From Spirochaetaceae bacterium (GTDB lineage: Bacteria; Spirochaetota; Spirochaetia; Treponematales; Breznakiellaceae): 5,785 nt of DNA. Location of the stretch: the NCBI GenBank assembly GCA_031280705.1, contig JAITGJ010000202.1:1-5785 (forward strand), in the 5' to 3' direction. A model generated the notes under the pieces. It was not told the DNA's origin. It worked only from the letters and a program-made list of their open reading frames with translations, and ran no database searches. This document shows, piece by piece, positions 1 to 4,895 of this stretch. The number at the start of each line of letters is the position of its first letter. The first letter of the stretch is position 1. The position numbers and the translations under genes are program-made.

Positions 1-31
1 GTGTTCCAAAACCCGGTTGGTTTCGGAACAC
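1..31. repeat. Imperfect palindrome, first hairpin of the left cluster
   Basis: Positions 1-13 pair with 19-31 to give a 13-bp stem with one mismatch (8 against 24) around a 5-base loop. No T-run follows on either strand, so it is not a classical terminator by itself. It is the first of three adjacent hairpins in 1-114. The outer arm GTGTTCC/GGAACAC resembles the GTTC/GAAC arms of the third hairpin, which suggests a dispersed palindromic element. The left edge of the window may truncate it. Confidence 0.6.
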
Positions 32-36
32 GTCCT

Positions 37-75
37 GCGGTTTCTCAGGCTAAAGCCTTGTGAAACCGCTTTTTT
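37..75 (+). terminator. Rho-independent terminator of a plus-strand gene outside the window
   Basis: GCGGTTTC (37-44) pairs with GAAACCGC (62-69), and an inner AGGC/GCCT stem (47-50 with 55-58) closes a TAAA loop. Six T residues (70-75) follow directly, which is the classical plus-strand intrinsic terminator layout. No plus-strand gene precedes it inside the window, so it probably ends a gene to the left. The T-run also forms the loop of an alternative CCGCTT/AAGCGG hairpin (66-81). Confidence 0.6.
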
Positions 76-82
76 AAGCGGA

Positions 83-114
83 AGCTGTTCTGAAACTGAA
101 GTTTCAGAACAGCT
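83..114. repeat. Perfect 15-bp palindrome
   Basis: Positions 83-97 are exactly complementary to 100-114, with only GA (98-99) between them. There is no mismatch in 30 paired positions, far more than chance would give. No T-run follows on either strand. It lies between the plus-strand terminator and the 3' end of the minus-strand hydrolase gene. It could be a REP-like intergenic repeat, a transcript-end stabiliser, or half of a bidirectional terminator region. Confidence 0.75.
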
Positions 115-264
115 CTAATGAGCCAATTCCTTGCCAGACAAGCTCAAATCCATGACGTATAACGAAAAATTGCCGCGCGGCTTCCGGCTGCCACCGTGTT
201 ACCCGGAAATCCGTGCGGCGAAAGCCAATGCCGCGTATGTGCGCCGCAAAAATCCCGCGCACGC

Positions 265-1062
265 TCAACCGGCGGGAGTAAAATGATAGCCGCCGTTTTC
301 CGCGCGCACCGTTCCGAGCGCGGGATACGCGAGGTGCATTCCTCCAAGCGGGATGCCGCCCGCCGCCGCCCACGCGAGAATTTCCCTGCGGGAAACGCGG
401 GCCGCGCCGGGATCCGTGTCGAAGGATACGGAAATATCCGGCGCGGGGAATTGAATAGCGCCGGCATGGATCATGTCTCCCGTGATGAGGAGTTTTTCTC
501 CCGCCGATTCAATCAGATAAACGGTGTGTCCGGCCGTGTGCCCGTACGCGGCGATTGCGCCTATGCCGGGCAAGAGCGGTTCCGCTTTGGTGAGCGTGCC
601 GGGAGTAAAGGTCTTTACCCGCCCGCCGTAGGGCGCAAGAACGGCTGCGGCGCTTTTGCCCGGACCGCCGGGTGGAGCGGAAATGCCGGAATCCCGTTCC
701 TTTTCTGACAAAAGCACGTCCGCCGCAGGAAAAAGCGCTTTCCCGTCCCGTTCGAGTCCCATAAAATGATCCCCGTGCAGGTGCGTAATCAGTACGGCGC
801 TCACCTCTTCGCGCTCAATTCCCAGGGTTTTCATGCTGTCGAAGATTTGTCTGCCAAAACCCGTATCAAAAAGTACGATCCGCTTCCCTTCCCGGACCAG
901 AAAAACATTTACGCCGGAGATAAAATTTCCCCCGGGAATGTACTTTTGGACCAGCGCGTGATCCGCGTCAAGCAGTATATCCGGATTTCCCGGCCCCTGA
1001 TGCTCCGTCAGCATAAAAACCTCACAGGAACCGGTACGCCATGAAAAGATACTTTGACTCAT
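265..1062 (-). CDS. Metallo-beta-lactamase-fold hydrolase, probably cytoplasmic
   Basis: This 265-residue protein is an MBL-superfamily metal-dependent hydrolase with all the usual metal ligands visible: the HLHGDH motif (H94, H96, D98, H99), H179 in GHTAGH, D196 in TGD, and a late histidine H243 in GMHLAYP. Residues 51-68 (VNVFLVREGKRIVLFDTG) form the typical N-terminal strand pair. It resembles the OPHC2/lactonase-like branch, in which members open lactone, ester or phosphoester bonds, but the substrate cannot be named from sequence. No signal peptide or membrane segment is seen. The start was chosen because GGAGG (1069-1073) sits 6 bases before the ATG at 1062; the open frame runs upstream to 1449 but that extension is not protein-like. 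The gene stands alone and is divergent from the regulator at 1539. A weak GCCG/CGGC stem followed by T5 on the minus strand (about 164-188) could end its transcript. Confidence 0.9.
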   Translation of the reverse strand: MSQSIFSWRTGSCEVFMLTEHQGPGNPDILLDADHALVQKYIPGGNFISGVNVFLVREGKRIVLFDTGFGRQIFDSMKTLGIEREEVSAVLITHLHGDHFMGLERDGKALFPAADVLLSEKERDSGISAPPGGPGKSAAAVLAPYGGRVKTFTPGTLTKAEPLLPGIGAIAAYGHTAGHTVYLIESAGEKLLITGDMIHAGAIQFPAPDISVSFDTDPGAARVSRREILAWAAAGGIPLGGMHLAYPALGTVRAENGGYHFTPAG

Positions 1063-1104
1063 AATGCACCTCCAAAACAGTATTGCGCGGGACGCGCGCC
1101 CCCT

Positions 1105-1133
1105 ATCATGCCTGAAACCCCCAAAAACATCAA
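1105..1133 (-). promoter_or_regulatory. Candidate sigma-70-type promoter of the MBL hydrolase
   Basis: On the minus strand TTGATG (1133-1128) and CATGAT (1110-1105) are separated by exactly 17 bases. Each box matches the consensus at four of six positions. Transcription would start near 1098 and leave a leader of roughly 36 bases, which contains a small GCGCG/CGCGC hairpin (1085-1097) shortly before the ribosome binding site. Assigned by consensus and spacing only. Confidence 0.4.
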
Positions 1134-1247
1134 CCCAACCGGAACACCCTGACGGCGGAACGGAAACGGTATTTGATTTCACGCCGGTTACGGCGGTTGA
1201 CCAGCCCGTAAAAATGCCCGGCAGCGCACTTTCCCGCAAAAATTGAC

Positions 1248-1289
1248 GCGGCGGCAAAACCTGCGTATGTTCCCGCCGCTGTTTTTTTA
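1248..1289 (+). terminator. Orphan terminator-like hairpin
   Basis: GCGGCGG (1248-1254) pairs with CCGCCGC (1273-1279) across an 18-base loop, and TGTTTTTTTA follows (1280-1289). The T-run is convincing, but the loop is long and no plus-strand gene precedes it. It might terminate a short RNA or be a relic of a lost gene. Confidence 0.35.
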
Positions 1290-1358
1290 TGCAGCGTGTC
1301 CGGAAACCGCAGCGGAAGGGAAGCAGGCGAACAATTTTTCGCCCAAAAATGACAAAAT

Positions 1359-1376
1359 CCGCCGTGTTCACGGCGG
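1359..1376. repeat. Palindrome CCGCCGTG-TT-CACGGCGG
   Basis: This is a perfect 8-bp inverted repeat with a 2-base centre. On the minus strand it is followed by ATTTTGTCATTTTTGG, a broken T-tract, so it could be a weak minus-strand terminator or a dyad operator upstream of the HigA-like gene. No other support is visible. Confidence 0.4.
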
Positions 1377-1477
1377 CGCAGCGTATTCCGGGATGTTTTG
1401 TGTGAAAGTATATGACGGCGCGGGTACAAAAAACGCATGGGAGAGGCAAAAAATATCATATTTTTCGCGCAGGGGGC

Positions 1478-1505
1478 TTGATTTTTTTTTCTGATAGATT
1501 ACTAT
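1478..1505 (+). promoter_or_regulatory. Candidate promoter of the HigA-like gene
   Basis: TTGATT (1478-1483) and TACTAT (1500-1505) are 16 bases apart and each matches the sigma-70 consensus at four of six positions. The spacer contains a nine-T tract, and the area is clearly AT-rich compared with the GC-rich surroundings. Transcription would start near 1512, giving a leader under 30 bases before the ATG at 1539. Confidence 0.45.
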
Positions 1506-1516
1506 TTTAACTATCA
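1492..1516. promoter_or_regulatory. Candidate operator: inverted repeat over the -10 box
   Basis: TGATAG (1492-1497) and CTATCA (1511-1516) are exact inverted copies separated by 13 bases, with partial symmetry continuing inward. The centre covers the proposed -10 box and the arms flank it. HigA-family antitoxins typically repress their own promoter by binding such palindromes, so this is a reasonable candidate autoregulatory site. It is an inference: no second copy was seen in the window. Confidence 0.35.
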
Positions 1517-1538
1517 TGTTCCATACAGGAGTTTGCAT

Positions 1539-2054
1539 ATGGCTAAATCTACCGTTCTCGTACCTGGTATCGTAGTCAAAGAGCTTCTCGAGAAATATAA
1601 CATTTCTGTCGCGAAAGCTTCCGAAGACATCGGTCTCAGCCCTTCGGCGGTCCGCCAGCTCATCAATAACAAGCTCAAGATAAGCATTGTTATCGCGATG
1701 AAGCTTGGAAAGTACTTTGGGAAAAAACCCGAATACTGGATCAACCTTCAAACAGCCTATGAGCTCAGCCTGCTTCAGAAGGATACCAAGGTAACTTCCG
1801 AAGTAAGGAAGATCTCCGAGGCGAAAAAGCAGCCTGCCGCCGCGAAAAAACCCGGCAGGGGCCCCGGCAGGAAACCTGCCGCAGACAAGCCCGGTCCAAA
1901 AGCCGGCGCAAAGGCCGGCGCCAAACCGCGCGGCCGCCCCGGCAGGAAACCTGCCGCCGACAAAAAGGTTGTGGAAAAGAAAACCCGGAAACCCCGCACA
2001 CCGCGGGCAAAACCGGCTTCGGCTCCCTCCGAGCCGCCGTCGTACACGTTCTAG
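1539..2054 (+). CDS. HigA-like XRE-family regulator with AT-hook-like basic tail
   Basis: This 171-residue protein has two parts. Residues 8-80 form a helix-turn-helix domain of the HigA antitoxin type: ISVAKASEDIGLSPSAVRQL is the DNA-binding core, and KYFGKKPEYWINLQTAYEL (58-76) is the HigA signature usually written FG-s-eFWlnLQ. HigA proteins are usually about 90-110 residues. Here residues 95-171 add a disordered tail rich in Lys, Ala, Pro, Gly and Arg, with two copies of PGRKPAADK (109-117 and 134-142) and an AT-hook-like RGRP core (131-134), similar in style to histone H1. The start was chosen because AGGAG (1527-1531) is 7 bases before ATG 1539; a TTG at 1533 is too close to it. No HigB toxin gene lies on either side, so it is an orphan. 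It may act as a transcription regulator or a nucleoid-associated protein. The fold assignment is firm; the role is inferred. Confidence 0.9.
   Translation: MAKSTVLVPGIVVKELLEKYNISVAKASEDIGLSPSAVRQLINNKLKISIVIAMKLGKYFGKKPEYWINLQTAYELSLLQKDTKVTSEVRKISEAKKQPAAAKKPGRGPGRKPAADKPGPKAGAKAGAKPRGRPGRKPAADKKVVEKKTRKPRTPRAKPASAPSEPPSYTF
1861..1957 (+). repeat. 22-bp exact in-frame repeat with nested palindrome, inside the regulator tail
   Basis: Positions 1861-1882 and 1936-1957 are identical over 22 bases and 75 bases (25 codons) apart, so they encode the same peptide twice. Each copy contains GGCAGGAAACCTGCC, a perfect 6-bp inverted repeat around AAA (1866-1880 and 1941-1955). The two copies look like a recent internal duplication of the tail, or selection at DNA level. 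Confidence 0.85.
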
Positions 2055-2065
2055 GCGGCGTTTTT
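2033..2065 (+). terminator. Probable terminator of the HigA-like gene, overlapping its stop
   Basis: GCCGCC (2033-2038), inside the last codons, pairs with GGCGGC (2054-2059) just after the stop, and TTTTT follows at 2061-2065. The 15-base loop is long and the stem short, so it may leak. The stronger hairpin at 2154-2193 could act as a backup. Confidence 0.5.
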
Positions 2066-2090
2066 ATGTAACCGCTTTCAGGCGGGAACT

Positions 2091-2149
2091 CCGGCATGTC
2101 CGGAACTTTTTCAGAATCGTTGATTCTGAATATCCCCGTTTCGGCGGGG
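2091..2149. repeat. Three consecutive short hairpins, second hairpin cluster
   Basis: Three inverted repeats follow one another: TCCGG/CCGGA (2091-2105), the perfect 9-bp TTCAGAATC/GATTCTGAA with a GTT loop (2110-2130), and CCCCG/CGGGG with a 6-base loop (2134-2149). A fourth hairpin, the terminator at 2154, follows within five bases. The arrangement copies the style of the cluster at 1-114 and is non-coding on both strands. Confidence 0.6.
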
Positions 2150-2153
2150 TATG

Positions 2154-2193
2154 AGGGGCTGTTAAAACCATTGTTTTGACAGCCCCTTTTTTT
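2154..2193 (+). terminator. Strong rho-independent terminator
   Basis: Positions 2154-2168 pair with 2173-2187 in a 15-bp stem with one G-U wobble (2163 with 2178) and a CATT loop, followed by a T-run reaching 2193. It should stop plus-strand transcription coming from the HigA-like gene and insulate the exported protein gene at 2324. It has no T-run on the minus strand, so it works in one direction. Confidence 0.85.
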
Positions 2194-2218
2194 GTGCCCC
2201 GGCGCGCCGTCCGACTTG

Positions 2219-2224
2219 TATTAT
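2219..2224 (+). promoter_or_regulatory. Possible -10 box of the CsgG/LpoB-like gene
   Basis: TATTAT lies in a short AT-rich stretch between the terminator at 2154 and the gene at 2324, where a promoter must lie if the gene is transcribed separately. No acceptable -35 box is seen at normal spacing, so the call is weak. The leader would be about 90 bases. Confidence 0.25.
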
Positions 2225-2323
2225 TTTTCAAAAAACACTAATCTTTGGGGAAACGGCGCTGCTGGCCCGGTGCGGCGTCCGGTTATCAAGCCGGAACAGT
2301 TAAGCGCAAAACCGGAGGAAAAT

Positions 2324-3457
2324 ATGGAAAAGACCCGAAAAATACTGATTTTTTTGCTTTTTGCCGTCATAACGGCAGGCAGCGTACACGCCCTTGATAC
2401 CCTGGACGAAGCGATCCGCAAGGAAGCGGCTTTTATCATTGATCGCGCCAGGGCCGGGTCGATTCTCGCCATCGTCAACATAAAATCGGACAGCGCGCGG
2501 CTTTCAGAATATGTCATGGAGCGGCTGCCCGATCATCTGGTGGGCAACCGGAAGGGCATCACCCTGGTGGACCGGAGCAGGCTTGATTTGATCCAGCGGG
2601 AAATCGACTTTCAGTATTCGGGCGAAGTCAGCGACGATAAGATGGTTGCAATCGGCATGAAAACCGGGGCGGAGATAATTATTGCCGGATCGATCATTGA
2701 AGCGGGAGACGCCTATCATTTCAGCGTTAAAATGCTGGATGTGGCAACCGCGCATATCGTGGGGTCGGACAGCGCCCGCATAGAACACGACAGCGTGATG
2801 AACGGCTATTTGCCCCATTCGGAGGTTGCGCGGCGCGGGAAGGAACGGGCGGAGTTAAACCAGGCCCGGCGCGATTCAACGGTGCGGACCGTACAAAATG
2901 TGCTGGGAATTTTTTCCGATGGGTTCTACCTGGGGTATTTGGGATCGCTCAGTACGCCCATCGGCCTTTCCCTGGGCTGGATCAGCGGCGGCACAAGTTT
3001 TTTTGTTGATAACGAATTCGGCCCGCCGGCCTTTAACAACTACGAGCACTCAGGCAGTATGACCTACAGCGGGCTTGCCGTAAATAACGCCGCGTCCGGG
3101 TTTTCTTACTTCCCGTCAAGTGAGCGGACTCGTTTTGAATGGTTTTGCACGGCGGGACTCAATATCAATATCATAAAAACGCTCCTCTGGGCGAATCTGG
3201 GCGGCGGCATCGTATACCGCGAAGAGTACCGGCTGTTCACGGAACGCGCTTCTTCCGGCGCGGGGGAAGGTATCTGGCTGCAAAACGCGGACGACAAGGT
3301 GAAATTCGTAATTGCCGCCGGGATCTATGTAAAGCTGTGGTATTTTTATGTGCAGGGAAAATACAAGTATATTATTGGCGAAGAAGCCGGCCTCCATGAT
3401 GGCGGCCTTTCCCGGCTTGATTTCGGCGCCGGCTACGTTTGGCGGCGGGGGAATTAG
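2324..3457 (+). CDS. Exported CsgG/LpoB-domain protein with beta-barrel-like C-terminus
   Basis: This 377-residue protein begins with a signal peptide (K3, R5 and K6, then a hydrophobic run 8-19) with likely cleavage after VHA at residue 23. There is no lipobox cysteine, unlike CsgG and LpoB. Residues 45-155 look like the CsgG/LpoB fold common in spirochaetes: a SILAIVNI strand, the ITLVDRSRLDLIQREIDFQ segment (79-97), then TGAEIIIAGSI (114-124) and the VKMLDVATAHI strand (135-145). From about residue 198 the sequence becomes strand-rich with aromatics and short turns (YLGYLGSLSTPIGLSLGWI, FVIAAGIYVKLWYFYVQGKY, LDFGAGYVW), as expected for an outer-membrane barrel or periplasmic beta domain. 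The start was chosen because GGAGG (2314-2318) lies 5 bases before ATG 2324; the frame stays open to 2192 but that would place 44 hydrophilic residues before the signal peptide. Envelope location is well supported; the function is unknown. Confidence 0.85.
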   Translation: MEKTRKILIFLLFAVITAGSVHALDTLDEAIRKEAAFIIDRARAGSILAIVNIKSDSARLSEYVMERLPDHLVGNRKGITLVDRSRLDLIQREIDFQYSGEVSDDKMVAIGMKTGAEIIIAGSIIEAGDAYHFSVKMLDVATAHIVGSDSARIEHDSVMNGYLPHSEVARRGKERAELNQARRDSTVRTVQNVLGIFSDGFYLGYLGSLSTPIGLSLGWISGGTSFFVDNEFGPPAFNNYEHSGSMTYSGLAVNNAASGFSYFPSSERTRFEWFCTAGLNINIIKTLLWANLGGGIVYREEYRLFTERASSGAGEGIWLQNADDKVKFVIAAGIYVKLWYFYVQGKYKYIIGEEAGLHDGGLSRLDFGAGYVWRRGN

Positions 3458-3705
3458 CGGCTTCTTCCGTTTCCAGGATGACCGGCGGTGTTCCGCGGAA
3501 TGCGCCCGGCTGTTCCTGCCCGGCAATTCTGGCCCATTTCGGGGAAGGCGATCCCCGCGCCGTTTCTGTGTGCGCATAGTTTATTTTACTTTTCCCGCCC
3601 GGCAACCCGGGTGCATCACCCTAGCCTCTTTCTTTTCACTGTTTTGCGCTTGTCTACGGGGAGGCTCTGCCGGGCATTGGCTGGCGCGGCCGCTTCAAAC
3701 GCCCC
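3458..3705. other. Convergent intergenic region, no gene seen
   Basis: This lies between the exported protein gene and the broken XRE gene that reads toward it. It contains a CGGGGA/TCCCCG hairpin (3540-3557) and a smaller CCCGG/CCGGG one (3598-3611), neither followed by a T-run on either strand. The open frame crossing it on the plus strand has no ribosome binding site and runs antisense into the XRE remnant, so it was not called. Confidence 0.5.
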
Positions 3706-3876
3706 TTAATCCTCATACGCCTGATAAACCGCCTCAAGGGTCTTAAGAACATTCTGGGTGATGCCGGTTTTGAACCGCTCAAACAGCCTCCGGCGCTCCG
3801 CGGGGGAATGATCGTGCCGGTACAATTCAAAAACCTCCACTTCAAGGCCGTTCGCTATAGCAGAAAGGGCGAGCGC
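3706..3876 (-). pseudogene. C-terminal fragment of an XRE-family HTH regulator
   Basis: The last 56 codons of a regulator remain, ending at a TAA (3708-3706). The segment LSAIANGLEVEVFEL is the end of a typical XRE helix-turn-helix domain (helix 5 and the following turn), and RHDHSPAERRRLFERFKTG plus a short helical end make up its C-terminus. Helices 1-4, including the recognition helix and the start codon, are absent: at about 3876 the sequence changes to the end of an ISAs1 transposase. The frame stays open into the insertion sequence, but that part is the transposase read in the wrong frame. It is therefore a dead remnant of a regulator, probably cut by the insertion sequence or by a deletion starting at it. 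Confidence 0.7.
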
Positions 3877-4421
3877 ACTATGTAGAATTCTGTTCAGAAG
3901 GGAAATCGGAATGGGATAACAGACGCTCCAGATAATCCTCCGGCCAGGCCATTTGCTGGACACGGCCCCTGACGCTGGTTTTCGACTCTTTGTCAGACCG
4001 CGCTATGGTCAGCGCGATTTTCCGTATCAGCCCAAGGGTTCGCGGACTCCAGTCCTTCCTCACCCGGCAGGCGTCCTCACGGTAGAGCACGTCAAGCATA
4101 TAATGCAGCCGGTTTTCTATTCCCCAATGCGACCGTACCGCGTGGGCGAACAATTCCTCATCCGCGCCGAGGCTGGAAATGAAATACCGCCGCTCAGTTT
4201 TCACTCCCTCCCCCGCATCCCGGTTCGATTCCACTACCCCTATCGTTTTGATGCTTTTCCACTGTCTGTACCTGGGCGAACACCAGTTGGTTCTCCGTCG
4301 CCCACGCGCTGACCATGTGTATCGATTTTGCCTCCGTCCCCGCCTTGAAATGGCTGTTCGTCGCCATTCCCCGCATCGTCTTCCCGTCTATCGCTATCAC
4401 TTCCCGTTGGATGTTCTGTTT
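3863..4421 (-). mobile_element. ISAs1-family insertion sequence remnant
   Basis: The element is reduced to transposase debris. On the left, the transposase stop (3880-3878) abuts XRE coding sequence within two bases. The segment GGGCGAGCGCACTATG (3867-3882) is where a terminal inverted repeat would be, but no inverted copy was noticed at the other end. On the right, the element begins inside the transposase and is joined directly to a glycoside hydrolase gene near 4421, so the upstream end is deleted. No target-site duplication can be assigned. Confidence 0.65.
3878..4421 (-). pseudogene. ISAs1-family transposase, truncated, deleted and frameshifted
   Basis: Two fragments in different frames belong to one ISAs1 (H-repeat type) DDE transposase. 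The first (about 4421-4254) carries REVIAIDGKTMRG and HMVSAWATENQLVFAQVQTVEK, the region of the first catalytic Asp. The second (about 4255-3878) carries KTIGVVESNRD, ERRYFISSL, and RSHWGIENRLHYMLDV with the catalytic Glu. The part between, which in the family includes the second catalytic Asp (iDAmgtQ motif) and over 100 residues, is missing. The join lies in GGAAAAGC (4260-4253), readable both as the end of V-E-K and as the start of W-K-S in the family sequence, which suggests a microhomology deletion that shifted the frame by one. About 80-100 N-terminal residues are missing too. It cannot be active. Family assignment is confident; the lost lengths are estimates from memory of the family. 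Confidence 0.85.
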
Positions 4422-4895
4422 AATATCCGGCTCAAGTTCCATACAGTACGCGCCGTCATATTTTCCGCGCTTGAATTTCTCATCCCATTCCGGGCTGTCT
4501 TTCATTCCGAAACCGGAATAAAGATAGATTCTGCCGTCATCATCAACAAATATACCGGGGTCAAATTGGCGAATATCCTCCGGCACGGAACCTATGACGT
4601 ATCCGTCTGCCAAATGCACAACGCCGTAATATTGGTAATGTCCCACAGGGGTATCGCAAACGGCAACAGACATAACCCCGTTATAATTCAATGCGCAATA
4701 GAGGTAATACCGCCCGTCCGGGCCTTGCGTAACATCCGGCGCGGACCAGCAAACATAATCATTCGGGCAATAGACCGATCAGTCAAAGGCGTCGTGGGAG
4801 CCGTACACATACAGCCTGCCGCCGAAAATATGCGGCTCCCCGTCCGGCACATACTCAAAATTCAGCAAATAGGGATTGAACGCCTGCTTTTTCAT
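4422..4895 (-). pseudogene. Family 43 glycoside hydrolase, N-terminal fragment with nonsense codon
   Basis: The ATG (4895-4893) follows a good GGAGAG site. The sequence opens as in GH43 arabinofuranosidase/xylosidase-like enzymes: NPYL, PDGEPHIFGGRLYVYGSHD (residues 17-35, with the presumed catalytic base D18). Three lesions are visible. An in-frame TGA (4781-4779, codon 39) stands where the family usually has Gly or a similar residue (AFD-stop-SVYC). NDYVCWSAP then runs straight into DVTQGPDGRYYLY near 4740, while the family normally has some 30-40 residues between them; this looks like an in-frame deletion. Finally, after MELEPDI (about 4422) the sequence switches in frame to ISAs1 transposase. 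The catalytic Glu and the C-terminal half are gone. It once followed another GH43 gene directly, suggesting a hemicellulose-degradation operon. Confidence 0.85.

Larger units (their letters stand above)
1134..1477. other. Divergent intergenic region without a recognisable gene
   Basis: This 344-bp stretch lies between the two divergent promoters. Its open frames on both strands lack ribosome binding sites and protein-like composition. No HigB/RelE-like toxin is encoded in it, although a toxin gene is normally found upstream of a higA. It holds two structures: a terminator-like hairpin with a T-run (1248-1289) and an 18-bp palindrome (1359-1376). Such length with so little content suggests either a decayed gene or an unannotated short RNA, but neither can be shown. 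Confidence 0.5.

Noticed and set aside
1..114. CRISPR array
   Set aside because: The repeats are different hairpins packed together, not identical direct repeats with regular spacers.
265..1062. Naming the MBL protein as a quorum-quenching lactonase
   Set aside because: The ligands fit the whole superfamily; nothing in the sequence fixes the substrate and no signalling gene lies nearby.
1063..1449. N-terminal extension of the MBL hydrolase frame up to 1449
   Set aside because: The added 129 residues are Arg/Cys-rich and not protein-like, while a perfect GGAGG lies 6 bases before the ATG at 1062.
1074..1538. Hidden HigB toxin gene beside the HigA-like gene
   Set aside because: Both strands were read; no open frame has RelE/HigB-like composition or a ribosome binding site.
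2192..2323. Longer start for the exported protein
   Set aside because: It would bury the signal peptide behind 44 residues, begins inside the terminator T-run, and ignores the strong GGAGG before 2324.
3348..3746. Plus-strand open frame of 132 codons
   Set aside because: It overlaps the 3' end of the exported protein gene and runs antisense to the XRE remnant, with no ribosome binding site and no recognisable domain.
4779..4781. TGA read as selenocysteine or a reassigned codon
   Set aside because: GH43 enzymes have no selenocysteine at this place, the gene is otherwise broken by a deletion and a truncation, and the other genes in the window are read normally without internal TGA.
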